A stretch of 64,000 nucleotides of DNA from Saccharomonospora marina XMU15 (GTDB lineage: Bacteria > Actinomycetota > Actinomycetes > Mycobacteriales > Pseudonocardiaceae), in assembly GCF_000244955.1 (NCBI RefSeq), contig NZ_CM001439.1:1392628-1456627 (forward strand), written 5' to 3'. Below, one piece after another: positions 33,651-41,764 of the stretch. The translations under genes and the position numbers were made by a program. Below the pieces are notes generated by a model, which made no database searches, was not told the DNA's origin, and saw only the letters and a program-made list of their open reading frames with translations. Positions within the stretch are counted from its first letter, which is position 1. Each line of letters begins with the position of its first letter.

Positions 33651-34586
33651 CCGTCCTACGGCGACGGGAGTAACCGTGGCTCGCTCACGGCAGGACCGAC
33701 GGCGCGGCCCCACTGTCCGCCCGCGTGGCTGTACCTAGCTGCTCCGGCCTGCGCTGACGACGGTGGGGGGAGCGGGTTCGGCTCGCCACTTGCGGGGCCT
33801 GACGCCACTGCTGCGACCTTCAGGACGCTTGGTCGTGGTGTGGGGTGTGGGTGCTTGGTCGTGGTGGGGTGCGGTGCTGTGCTGTGGGTGCTCCGTCGTG
33901 GTGGGGTGTGGTGCTGTGGTGCTCCGTCGTGGTGCGCGGTGACGCGATGCGTGGTGGGGGTGCCCCGCGTGTAGGTCCGGTGTGGGCTCGCGCGGTGTGG
34001 TGCGTGGTGCGAGCTGCCTGGTGTGGGCGCGCGGTGTGGACCGCGGTGGGTGCCGTGCGTGGTACCTGGTGTGGGCGCGCAGGGGTGCGGTGTGTGGTAC
34101 TGGGTGTGGGTGGGCGGTGCGTCGTGCCTCGCGTGGGCGCGGTGTGGACGCGCGGTGGGTGCGGTGCGTGGTGCGGGTCGCCGTTGTGTGGCGCGGGTGC
34201 ACGGTGTGGGTGCCCGGTCCGCCGTGCCCGATGTGCCATGCGTGGTGCTCCTGCGGTGCGTCGGTGCGATGTGGGCGGCAGGCGTGTGTGCACGGTGTGG
34301 TGGGCGGCTTGCGGTGCGCGGGGTCGCCGCCTGGCTCGCGAGCCATGGACGCTGATGCCGGCGAGAGTCACCGACGTGTGGCGCAGCGTTCGCGAATCCG
34401 GCGCCGGGGGAGCATGCCGCTGGGGCAAAGCCGCGGCCCTATGTCGGTGATCTCGACCTGAGTGTGCCGGTGTGGCGATGCTTGACCAGCGCGACCGCGT
34501 GCCTCAGCGTCATTGGCATGACGTCATCAGGTCGTCGCACACCGTCAACGCGCGCGACACGTGTGCGTGGAACTGGTGACAACCCC
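33651..34586. other. long non-coding spacer between dprA and xerC
   Basis: 936 bp without a supportable gene. The first 170 bp look ordinary, the middle 500 bp are the G/T-rich low-complexity tract, and the last 250 bp return to normal composition and lead to xerC. An in-frame ATG at 34518 could extend xerC by 23 residues. Open frames on both strands through the tract are by-products of the missing A and stop codons. Confidence 0.6.
33829..34330. repeat. G/T-rich, A-poor low-complexity tract
   Basis: On the plus strand A is almost absent and GGTG/GTGTG words dominate. Imperfect direct repeats are visible: GTCGTGGTG... begins at 33858, 33895 and 33926, and a GTGTGGAC(C/G)...GTGCGTGGT unit recurs about 110 bp apart (near 34034 and 34143). 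The skew has the same orientation as the flanking genes, so any read-through RNA would be G/U-rich. Confidence 0.7.
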
Positions 34587-35528
34587 GTGCGCACGCGAAT
34601 TGCGCTGCCTGCCGAAGCGGCGGCCCTGGTGGCGGCCTACGAACGGCATCTGCAGCTTGAGCGTGGCCTTTCCCCACATACGGTCCGGGCGTACGTGGGC
34701 GATGTCGTCTCGCTGCTCGGTTTTCTGTACCGCGCAGGCGACGAGGTCTCCTGCCAACTCACCGACCTCGACGTCGGCGTGTTGCGGGCGTGGTTGGCCG
34801 ACCAACGTAGCGCGGGCCGCAGCCGCAGCACGCTGGCGCGCCGCGCGGCTTCGGCGCGCACGTTCACGGCATGGGCGTACCGCAGGGGAGAACTCGACTC
34901 CGATCCCGGCGCCAGACTCGTCGCTCCGAGAGCGCATCGCACTCTGCCGGGACTGCTTCGCCCGCAGCAGGCGAACAACCTGCTGCGGGCGTCCGAATCC
35001 GGGGCGGCGGAGCAAGATCCGATCGCGCTGCGTGATCATGCCTTGCTCGAGTTGCTGTACGCCACAGGTGTGCGAGTCTCAGAACTGTGCGGACTCGATC
35101 TGGACGACGTCGACTTCGACCGCAGGGTGGTCCGCGTGTTGGGAAAGGGGAGCAAAGAGAGAATGGTGCCGTTCGGGCAACCCGCGGAACGCGCGCTTCG
35201 GACGTGGCTGAAGAACGGGCGTGGCCTGCTGGCGACCGAGTCGTCGGGGGCCGCACTCTTTCTCGGTGCCAAGGGCAGGCGGGTGGGCCCAAGGACGGTG
35301 AGGCGGGTGGTGCACTCCGCTGTGGCGGCCGTGCCGGGGGCTGCCGACATCGGGCCGCACGGCTTGCGGCACTCCGCGGCGACGCATCTCCTCGAAGGCG
35401 GCGCCGATCTTCGCAGCGTTCAGGAACTGCTTGGTCACGCTACGCTAGCTACGACGCAGCTCTACACCCACGTGACCGTCGAGCGGCTGAAGGCGATCCA
35501 TGACCGAACCCACCCCCGTGCCCAATGA
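34587..35528 (+). CDS. xerC: tyrosine recombinase XerC
   Basis: A 313-residue site-specific recombinase that resolves chromosome dimers at dif together with XerD. The core-binding domain is about 10-105 ('[13 protein letters not shown]'). The catalytic residues are all present: Arg163, Lys187, His258, Arg261, His284 and Tyr293 ('LLGHAT' and 'TQLYTHV'). The GTG at 34587 gives the usual Xer length; ATG 34518 would add 23 residues. No mobile-element features flank it and its place next to rpsB is conserved, so it is the housekeeping enzyme. It overlaps whiG by 29 bp. Confidence 0.92.
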   Translation: MRTRIALPAEAAALVAAYERHLQLERGLSPHTVRAYVGDVVSLLGFLYRAGDEVSCQLTDLDVGVLRAWLADQRSAGRSRSTLARRAASARTFTAWAYRRGELDSDPGARLVAPRAHRTLPGLLRPQQANNLLRASESGAAEQDPIALRDHALLELLYATGVRVSELCGLDLDDVDFDRRVVRVLGKGSKERMVPFGQPAERALRTWLKNGRGLLATESSGAALFLGAKGRRVGPRTVRRVVHSAVAAVPGAADIGPHGLRHSAATHLLEGGADLRSVQELLGHATLATTQLYTHVTVERLKAIHDRTHPRAQ

Positions 35529-36417
35529 CGTCGGTGGAGATTCGGCTGACCCGGAACGTGCGCGGTCGCGTTCCGACGGGGACGGTCGCGCCTTGAACTC
35601 GCAACTCACCAGGCAGGCCGCCGACACCGCCAGCGGTTCGTCCGACGGTGCCGCCGAGGGCGACACAACCATCGACTCGCTGTGGCGGCAGTTCGTCAAC
35701 TGCCCGAACCAGCGGATTCGCGACCGGCTGGTGTTGCATTACGCCCCGCTGGTCAAATATGTGGCGGGCCGGGTCGGTACGGGCCTGCCCAACCACGTCG
35801 ACGTCGCGGACCTGATCCAGTCCGGGATCTTCGGGCTCGTCGACGCGATCGAGAAGTTCGACCCCGACCGGGGCCTGCGGTTCGAGACCTACGCCATGCA
35901 GCGCATCCGCGGTGCCATCCTGGACGACCTGCGTGCCCAGGACTGGGTTCCCCGGGTCGTCCGCAGCCGCGCCCGCGAAGTCGAACGCGCATTCGACCGG
36001 CTGGGCGCACGGCTGCACCGCACACCGACCGATGCCGAGGTGGCGGCAGAACTTGGCATCACCCTGCAGGAGTTGCGCGACTTGTACGGCCAGCTGCGGC
36101 TGACCAGCGTCGTGGCCCTCGACGACCTGGTCGGAGCAGGTAGGGAGACCGGTTCGCCCGTAGACGCGCTGCCGGACGCCGACGCGGTCGACCCCGCCGC
36201 GGTGCTGGAGGACCGGGACAACCGCAGGCAGCTCGCCGAAGCGATCGCGCAGCTCAACGAACGCGACCGGATCGTCGTCAGCCTCTACTACTTCGAAAGC
36301 CTCACCCTCGCCGAGATCGGGAAGGTGCTTGGTGTCACGGAGTCGCGCGTGAGTCAGCTGCACACCCGAGCCGTGCTCAGACTGCGTGCCAAGCTCGGCG
36401 AGCAAGCCAACGCCTGA
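35500..36417 (+). CDS. whiG: RNA polymerase sigma factor, WhiG/FliA family
   Basis: A 305-residue sigma-70 factor. An acidic, Ser/Ala-rich extension of about 58 residues precedes region 2 ('[18 protein letters not shown]', '[20 protein letters not shown]'). Region 3 is about 150-215, and region 4 holds '[20 protein letters not shown]'. The match to Streptomyces WhiG, which commits aerial hyphae to sporulation, is close; in motile actinobacteria the same family drives flagellar genes. No flagellar gene is near. The start lies inside xerC, with AAGG 7 nt upstream of the ATG. An anti-sigma partner (RsiG) is not encoded nearby. Confidence 0.9.
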   Translation: MTEPTPVPNDVGGDSADPERARSRSDGDGRALNSQLTRQAADTASGSSDGAAEGDTTIDSLWRQFVNCPNQRIRDRLVLHYAPLVKYVAGRVGTGLPNHVDVADLIQSGIFGLVDAIEKFDPDRGLRFETYAMQRIRGAILDDLRAQDWVPRVVRSRAREVERAFDRLGARLHRTPTDAEVAAELGITLQELRDLYGQLRLTSVVALDDLVGAGRETGSPVDALPDADAVDPAAVLEDRDNRRQLAEAIAQLNERDRIVVSLYYFESLTLAEIGKVLGVTESRVSQLHTRAVLRLRAKLGEQANA

Positions 36418-36425
36418 GCGGGAAC

Positions 36426-36463
36426 CCAGACTCCGGCGCTAGCGAGCACCAGACTCCGGCGCT
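36426..36463 (+). repeat. 15-bp direct repeat after whiG
   Basis: CCAGACTCCGGCGCT occurs at 36426-36440 and 36449-36463, a 23-bp period, starting 8 bp after the whiG stop. Confidence 0.7.
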
Positions 36464-36578
36464 GCGGCGCCGCCAGGAGCAGCCTGCACCAGCGTTGCAT
36501 ACACATTGCCCGCACGGAGCGCAGCGCACGTGGTCGGGGACTGGGCTCAGGCTCGCAGGGGTCTGTGCTGGTGTAGGC

Positions 36579-36644
36579 AGGTCCAGGTCCAGGTCCAGGT
36601 CCAGGTCCAGGTCCAGGTCCAGGTCCAGGTCCAGGTCCAGGTCC
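36579..36644 (+). repeat. AGGTCC hexamer tandem array, 11 perfect units
   Basis: Eleven uninterrupted copies of AGGTCC, followed by two GGGTCC units and degenerate G-runs. A perfect hexamer array of this length in a GC-rich chromosome is a candidate variable-number tandem repeat. Confidence 0.92.
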
Positions 36645-36680
36645 GGGTCCGGGTCCGGGTCGGGTAGGGGTCGGGTTGGG
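36645..36680 (+). other. predicted G-quadruplex-forming tract
   Basis: Seven G-tracts of 3-4 bases (36645, 36651, 36657, 36662, 36667, 36673, 36678) separated by 2-3 nt. This satisfies the usual four-tract, short-loop rule several times over, on the plus strand. Confidence 0.7.
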
Positions 36681-36837
36681 TGTTCACCTCCAGGTGTGGG
36701 GTTGTCGTGTTCAACGGATGCGGCTCCCGAGAAGGCAGCGCACCTGTGTGGGGCGCGAGGCTGTGTCCGATACGCGGCGTGCGCCCCGGAGCGCCTCGTC
36801 TTGGTCCGGAACGTGGTGGCCGTGTCAGGGCGCGGTG

Positions 36838-37434
36838 GCTCGGGGCCTGACCCGGGCCGCTGTCACGCCTGGGGAGGCCGCGTGGCGCGTGTTGTGGCTG
36901 CGGTCTTCCTATCGCCGATCGGGCCTGCTGGGGGCTTGATTCGGGCGGTTGTTGTGTGTGTGGCGGTCCTCAACGGTGACATCGGTGACGTGGTGTGCGA
37001 CGGGCGGTTTGTTGTGTGGTGAGGTCGCGCGCGATGCGTCGGCTGAGTGTGGTCTTCGTGGGGGGTGGGTGGCTCGGGGTCTGACCGGGCTGGTGTCACG
37101 CCTGGGGAGGTCGCGTGCGGCGCGTGTTGTGGCTGCGGTCTTCCCCTTGCCGATCGGGCTGCTGGGGTTCTTTCCCGGGGCGGTCGTTGTGCGGGAGGTC
37201 GCGGGCAGATCTTGTCTTGTGGTTGCGGTTTCGTATCGTCGATGGGCCTGCTGGGGGGCTTGATTCGGGCGGTTGTGTGTGTGGAGGTCGTCGGGCGATA
37301 TGTGCTGGTCTGCGCGCGCGGGGCGGGGCGCACTTCGAGACGTTCGCGATAAGTGGCCAGGGCGTGCTGGTCTGCGCGCGCGGGGCGGGGCGGCTCGGTG
37401 CCTGACCCGGTCTGCCGTTACGCCTGGGGAGGCC
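36838..37434 (+). repeat. three decayed copies of a dispersed repeat
   Basis: The core GTCACGCCTGGGGAGG and its flanks ('CTCGGGGCCTGACC' type) occur near 36838-36884, 37073-37117 and, more diverged, 37393-37434. Copies one and two are each followed by GCGCGTGTTGTGGCTGCGGT and a GCCGATCGGGC(C)TGCTGGGG segment. TTGATTCGGGCGGTTGT recurs near 36937 and 37259. Confidence 0.65.
37302..37392 (+). repeat. 29-bp perfect direct repeat
   Basis: The same 29 bp, starting GTGCTGGTCTGCGCGCGCGG, occur at 37302-37330 and 37364-37392, 62 bp apart. Confidence 0.75.
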
Positions 37435-37587
37435 GCCGGGCGATGCGTTCCCGGCCGCGGTCCTCGTATCGCAACAGCGCGGGTCCTGAATTCGACGCCG
37501 CGGGTCGACCACGGGATGCGGGTTGACCACCCGGATGCGGGGCGCCACGGGGCGCGGGTCGGGTCGCACGGGATCACGCCCTTCGGG

Positions 37588-38262
37588 TCAACGGTGCCAC
37601 GGTTTGAGGCGCAGCGTCGGGCTCGCCAACACGAGGTGCAGCGGGTCGAGGTACTCCTCGCCACGGCGCAGCCCCCAGTGCAGGCATGCGGCAACCTGCT
37701 CGGGGCAACCATCGTGCCCCGCGACGACCGTGCCCACGGGTTGGCCCGCCGTCACCCGGTCGCCTGCGGCCACTGTGGGCAACAGCGGTTGGTACGTGGT
37801 GCGTAGCCCGCCTGCGTGGTCGACGGAGACAACCCCGCGTCCCGCCACCGTGCCCGCGAACACGACAGTGCCGTCCGCCGCCGCGAGCACCTGCTGCCCG
37901 ACGGCCGCGGCCAGGTCCACACCCCGATGCCCCGCGGCGTAGGGGTGCGGCAGCTCGTCGAAACCGCGCGTCACCGGGGGTGGAGGCCACAGTGGCCACT
38001 GCCGGCGCGCCCGCGCCGCCTCGCCGGGCGGTGGCCGAGCGGGTCGCTTCGGTAGCGCCAGGTGCGTGACGGGCGGCGAGCCGCTGCGTCCAGGATTCAC
38101 CACGTCCGCCGTCCGCTGCCGGTCGTGCGGTTGGACTGCCGCCCGTGGTGTCGTCACGGCCCGTGCGGGCAACGAAGCCGCTGACAGGGCCAGGCAAGCA
38201 AGCAGGGCGGCGAGTAGCGCAGGCAGTGGGCCGCGCTCGGTTGTTCGAGGAGATCCGGGCAT
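37588..38262 (-). CDS. secreted M23-family peptidase/LytM-domain protein
   Basis: A 224-residue exported protein. The ATG at 38262 gives a signal peptide (basic start, hydrophobic 12-33, cleavage near 'ARA'). A Pro/Arg-rich linker follows and the LytM domain runs from about 95. Metal ligands are His112 and Asp116 ('GHRGVD') and His195 ('CLHWG'). The usual H-x-H reads C-L-H, so the second catalytic His is missing at that place. Divergent placement next to rpsB is conserved in Actinobacteria. It may cut peptidoglycan or only bind and regulate it. Confidence 0.82.
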   Translation of the reverse strand: MPGSPRTTERGPLPALLAALLACLALSAASLPARAVTTPRAAVQPHDRQRTADVVNPGRSGSPPVTHLALPKRPARPPPGEAARARRQWPLWPPPPVTRGFDELPHPYAAGHRGVDLAAAVGQQVLAAADGTVVFAGTVAGRGVVSVDHAGGLRTTYQPLLPTVAAGDRVTAGQPVGTVVAGHDGCPEQVAACLHWGLRRGEEYLDPLHLVLASPTLRLKPWHR

Positions 38263-38656
38263 GGACCCACGGTGGCGTGGCAGGGGTCGGGGTGGGGGAG
38301 GAATGTGTGGGGCTGTGGACAACCGGGTCGGAAATCGAGGGATGTGGACAGCACGACCCGGCCGGGTGCCGCCGGTTAGAGCGGCGAAAGGGGTGCGGCG
38401 TACACTCATGTACGCGGTCTGTGTGCGCACAGACTGACTTCGCGTGTACGTGTGCGTTCCGCCCAGCCTCGGCATTCGAGGGTAGGGGCAACGGAACGGA
38501 CGGCGCTCGGCGGTCCCGCGGTCGGCAGGTACGGCAACGGGTCCGAGTGTCGACACGGCACCAGGGCGGCTGGCCACCCGGGCAGTCGCGACAACCGGCC
38601 CCGCGTGCCGGGCAGGCGCTCGACACGCTCAACACAGAAGAGGTGCGGATCCGGCC
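38263..38656. other. divergent region between M23 gene and rpsB
   Basis: 394 bp. Two DnaA-box-like 9-mers (38314-38351), a TACACT -10-like hexamer at 38401-38406, and a hairpin GTCTGTG/CACAGAC with a TGCG loop at 38417-38434 are visible. If TACACT is used, rpsB has a leader of about 240 nt, long enough for autogenous control by S2. Confidence 0.5.
38314..38351 (-). other. two DnaA-box-like 9-mers upstream of rpsB
   Basis: TGTGGACAA at 38314-38322 (exact complement of TTGTCCACA) and TGTGGACAG at 38343-38351, in the same direction, 29 bp apart. Confidence 0.35.
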
Positions 38657-39487
38657 ATGGCCGTCGTCACCATGAAGCAGTTGCTCGATTCCGGCGTGCA
38701 CTTCGGGCACCAGACTCGGCGCTGGAACCCGAAGATGAAGCGCTACATCCTCACCGAGCGCAACGGCATCTACATCATCGACCTGCAGCAGACCCTCTCC
38801 TACATCGACCGCGCGTTCGAGTTCGTCAAGGAGACGGTCGCGCACGGTGGCACGATCCTGTTCGTCGGCACGAAGAAGCAGGCGCAGGAGGCCATCGCCA
38901 ACGAGGCGTTGCGCGTGGGCATGCCGTTCGTCAACCAGCGTTGGCTCGGCGGAATGCTGACGAACTTCCAGACCGTGCACAGGCGCCTGCAGCGGCTGAA
39001 GGAACTGGAGTCGCAGGAGCAGACCGGCGGTTTCCAAGGCCTGACCAAGCGCGAGATCCTCACCCTCACCCGCGAGAAGGACAAGCTGGAGAAGACCCTC
39101 GGCGGGATCAGGGACATGGCCAAGGTGCCGAGCGCGGTGTGGATCGTGGACACCAAGAAGGAACACATCGCGGTCGGCGAGGCTCGCAAGCTCAACATCC
39201 CCGTGGTAGCGATCCTCGACACCAACTGCGACCCCGACGAGGTCGACTACCCGATCCCCGGCAACGACGACGCGATCCGCTCGGCGGCACTGCTGACGAA
39301 GGTCGTCGCCGAGGCCGCGGCCGCCGGTCTGATGGCTCGCTCCGGTCGCAACGGCGCCGCCCCCGAGGGCGAGGACAAGCCGCAGGCCACCGGTGTGGCA
39401 GCGGACGAGCCGCTGCCTGAGTGGGAGCAGGAACTGCTTGCGGGCTCCGACGCGGGCGCCTCCTCCGGGCAGCCGACGGCGTCCTGA
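38657..39487 (+). CDS. rpsB: 30S ribosomal protein S2
   Basis: A 276-residue S2 with '[20 protein letters not shown]', '[12 protein letters not shown]', '[14 protein letters not shown]' and '[11 protein letters not shown]', all typical. The last 40 residues form an acidic, disordered tail ('PEGEDKPQ') seen in actinobacterial S2. It is the final protein added to the 30S subunit and contacts S1. tsf follows after 50 bp, the universal order. Confidence 0.96.
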   Translation: MAVVTMKQLLDSGVHFGHQTRRWNPKMKRYILTERNGIYIIDLQQTLSYIDRAFEFVKETVAHGGTILFVGTKKQAQEAIANEALRVGMPFVNQRWLGGMLTNFQTVHRRLQRLKELESQEQTGGFQGLTKREILTLTREKDKLEKTLGGIRDMAKVPSAVWIVDTKKEHIAVGEARKLNIPVVAILDTNCDPDEVDYPIPGNDDAIRSAALLTKVVAEAAAAGLMARSGRNGAAPEGEDKPQATGVAADEPLPEWEQELLAGSDAGASSGQPTAS

Positions 39488-39537
39488 CCGAAGTCGACCA
39501 CTTCACCACGGACCTCCGAAGGAACGGAACACGCACG

Positions 39538-40353
39538 ATGGCGAACTACACCGCGGCAGACGTCAAGCGCCTCCGCGAGCTCACCGGCTCCGGCATGATG
39601 GACTGCAAGAAGGCGCTCGAGGAGAACGAGGGCGACTTCGACAAGGCTGTCGAGTACCTGCGCATCAAGGGTGCGAAGGACGTCGGCAAGCGCGCGGAGC
39701 GGGCGACCGCCGAGGGCCTCGTCGCCGGTGACGGCGGCGTGCTGATCGAGCTCAACTCCGAGACCGACTTCGTCGCCAAGAACGAGGAATTCGTCCAACT
39801 CGCCGACAGGATCGTCGAGGCGGCCAAGCAGGTGCGTCCCGCCGACGTCGAGCAGCTCAAGCTCGCCGAGGTCGACGGCAAGACCGTGAACGAGCTGATC
39901 CAGGAACTGTCCGCCAAGATCGGCGAGAAGCTGGAGCTGCGCCGAGTGGCGGTCTTCGACGGCAAGGTGAGCACCTACCTGCACCGTCGGGGTGCGGGGC
40001 TGCCTCCCGCGGTCGGCGTGCTGGTGGAGTACACCGGTGACGACGCCGACGCGGCCCGCAACGCCGCGCTGCAGGTGGCCGCGCTCAAGCCCCGCTATCT
40101 GACCAGGGACGACGTGCCCGCCGACGCGGTGGAGAACGAGCGGCGTATCGCCGAGCAGACCGCGCGGGAGGAGAACAAGCCCGAGCAGGCGCTGCCGAAG
40201 ATCGTGGAAGGCAAGGTCAACGCGTTCTTCAAGGACGTGGTCCTACTCGAGCAGCCGTCGGTCACCGACAGCAAGAAGACGGTCAAGGCTCTGCTCGACG
40301 AGGCGGGTGTCACCGTGACCCGGTTCGTCCGCTTCGAGGTCGGCCAGCAGTAG
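39538..40353 (+). CDS. tsf: elongation factor Ts
   Basis: A 271-residue guanine-nucleotide exchange factor for EF-Tu. The N-terminal UBA-like part has '[21 protein letters not shown]', then the '[12 protein letters not shown]' segment with the Asp-Phe that enters EF-Tu's Mg site. Two core subdomains follow. The ATG at 39538 is preceded by AAGGAA at 39519-39524. A long hairpin follows at 40369-40406. Confidence 0.96.
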   Translation: MANYTAADVKRLRELTGSGMMDCKKALEENEGDFDKAVEYLRIKGAKDVGKRAERATAEGLVAGDGGVLIELNSETDFVAKNEEFVQLADRIVEAAKQVRPADVEQLKLAEVDGKTVNELIQELSAKIGEKLELRRVAVFDGKVSTYLHRRGAGLPPAVGVLVEYTGDDADAARNAALQVAALKPRYLTRDDVPADAVENERRIAEQTAREENKPEQALPKIVEGKVNAFFKDVVLLEQPSVTDSKKTVKALLDEAGVTVTRFVRFEVGQQ

Positions 40354-40368
40354 ACCGAGCACGGCGCA

Positions 40369-40406
40369 TGTGCCCCGTCTCCCGCCAGTCCAGGAGGCGG
40401 GGCACA
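40369..40406 (+). terminator. strong hairpin between tsf and pyrH
   Basis: A 14-bp stem with one G-T wobble: 40369-40382 pairs with 40393-40406 around the loop CGCCAGTCCA. It is followed by GTTGTGAG rather than a T-run. It probably ends or attenuates rpsB-tsf transcription before pyrH. Confidence 0.6.
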
Positions 40407-40454
40407 GTTGTGAGACACCGGAGCACACCAGCACGACAGTCGGCGGAGGCGAAG

Positions 40455-41204
40455 ATGAACGAGGTCGGCGGCGGCAGGCTCGGTCGTGGCTACCGGCGGG
40501 TGCTGCTGAAACTCGGCGGCGAGATGTTCGGTGGTGGAGCGGTGGGGGTGGACCCCGACGTGGTGCATTCCGTCGCCGTGCAGATCGCCGATGTCGTGCG
40601 CACCGGCGTGCAGATGGCTGTCGTCATCGGCGGCGGCAACTACTTCCGGGGTGCCGAGCTGTCCCAGCGAGGCATGGATCGCGACCGGGCCGACTACATG
40701 GCCATGCTCGGCACGGTGATGAACTCCCTGGCATTGCAGGACTTCCTGGAGAAGGAGGGTGTGCCGACCCGCGTGCAGACGGCGATCACGATGGGGCAGG
40801 TCGCCGAGCCCTACATCCCGCGAAGGGCCGAGCGGCACCTCGAGAAGGGCCGTGTGGTGATCTTCGGCGCCGGCACCGGGATGCCCTACTTCTCCACGGA
40901 CACCGCCGCCGCGCAACGGGCGTTGGAGATCGGCTGCGACGTCGTGCTGATGGCAAAGGCCGTGGACGGTGTCTACACCGCCGATCCCAAACGTGACCCC
41001 GGCGCGAAGCTGTTCGAAGAGATCAGCCACCGCGAGGTCCTCGAACAGGGACTCAAGGTCGCGGACGCCACGGCCTTCAGCCTGTGCATGGACAACAACA
41101 TGCCGATCATCGTTTTCAACCTCCTCACCGAGGGCAACATCGCACGGGCGGTGAGTGGTGAGAGGATCGGCACACTCGTCAGTACACCCACACACCTGGA
41201 GTAG
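40455..41204 (+). CDS. pyrH: UMP kinase
   Basis: A 249-residue bacterial UMP kinase of the amino-acid-kinase fold, making UDP for nucleic acids and cell-wall precursors. It has '[12 protein letters not shown]', '[10 protein letters not shown]', '[11 protein letters not shown]' and '[13 protein letters not shown]'. GGAGG at 40444-40448, 6 nt before the ATG, decides the start. frr follows 2 bp after the stop. Confidence 0.95.
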   Translation: MNEVGGGRLGRGYRRVLLKLGGEMFGGGAVGVDPDVVHSVAVQIADVVRTGVQMAVVIGGGNYFRGAELSQRGMDRDRADYMAMLGTVMNSLALQDFLEKEGVPTRVQTAITMGQVAEPYIPRRAERHLEKGRVVIFGAGTGMPYFSTDTAAAQRALEIGCDVVLMAKAVDGVYTADPKRDPGAKLFEEISHREVLEQGLKVADATAFSLCMDNNMPIIVFNLLTEGNIARAVSGERIGTLVSTPTHLE

Positions 41205-41206
41205 CC

Positions 41207-41764
41207 GTGATCGACGAGACCCTCTTCGATGCCGAAGAGAAGATGGAGAAGGCGGTTTCCGTCGCGAAGGACGATCTGTCGTCGGTGCGCACCGGGAGAG
41301 CTACGCCTGCGATGTTCTCCCGCATCGTCGTCGAGTACTACGGTGCGCCGACGCCACTGAACCAGCTCGCCAGCATCAACATCCCTGAGGCCCGGATGGC
41401 GGTGGTCAAGCCGTACGACGCCTCGCAGCTCAACGCGATCGAGAAGGCGATCCGGGACTCGGACCTGGGGGTGAATCCGACCAACGACGGAACCATCATC
41501 CGCGTCGTGATCCCGCAGCTGACCGAGGAGCGGCGCAGGGAGATGGTGAAGGTCGCCAAGAGCAAGGGAGAGGACGCGCGGATCTCCATCCGCAGCGTGC
41601 GCCGCAAGGCCAAGGAAGAACTCGACCGCATCGGCAAGGACGGCGAGGCAGGCGAGGACGACGTCGCCCGCGCCGAGAAGGAACTGCAAAACCTCACCGA
41701 CAAGTACGTGCATCAGGTCGACGAGCTGGTCAAACACAAGGAAACCGAGCTGCTCGAGGTCTGA
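41207..41764 (+). CDS. frr: ribosome recycling factor
   Basis: A 185-residue RRF that, with EF-G, splits post-termination ribosomes. It has '[20 protein letters not shown]', 'PLNQLASI', and the C-terminal helix '[19 protein letters not shown]'. Length is exactly typical. The GTG start lies 2 bp after pyrH and the stop overlaps cdsA by 1 bp. Confidence 0.96.
   Translation: MIDETLFDAEEKMEKAVSVAKDDLSSVRTGRATPAMFSRIVVEYYGAPTPLNQLASINIPEARMAVVKPYDASQLNAIEKAIRDSDLGVNPTNDGTIIRVVIPQLTEERRREMVKVAKSKGEDARISIRSVRRKAKEELDRIGKDGEAGEDDVARAEKELQNLTDKYVHQVDELVKHKETELLEV

Larger units (their letters stand above)
36418..37587. other. repeat-rich non-coding region downstream of whiG
   Basis: About 1170 bp with no supportable gene. 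It contains a 15-bp direct repeat (36426-36440 and 36449-36463), the AGGTCC array, a G-run tract, and three decayed copies of a longer repeat. Codon-like open frames, such as an Arg-Ser repeat ORF, come from the hexamer array. Confidence 0.65.

Noticed and set aside
33820-34463. Overlapping open frames on both strands, rich in Val/Trp/Gly/Cys or His/Thr/Arg/Pro
   Set aside because: All arise from the A-poor G/T-rich tract, where stop codons are rare by composition; no start signals or domains.
34587-35528. XerC as an integrase of a mobile element
   Set aside because: Its place between dprA and rpsB is the conserved housekeeping position, and no att repeats, tRNA or phage genes are nearby.
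36579-36680. Possible CRISPR array
   Set aside because: The unit is a 6-bp tandem repeat with no spacers and no cas genes are present.
36495-37022. Open frame encoding an Arg-Ser repeat protein
   Set aside because: It is the translation of the AGGTCC array and G-rich flanks, has no ribosome site and no family resemblance.
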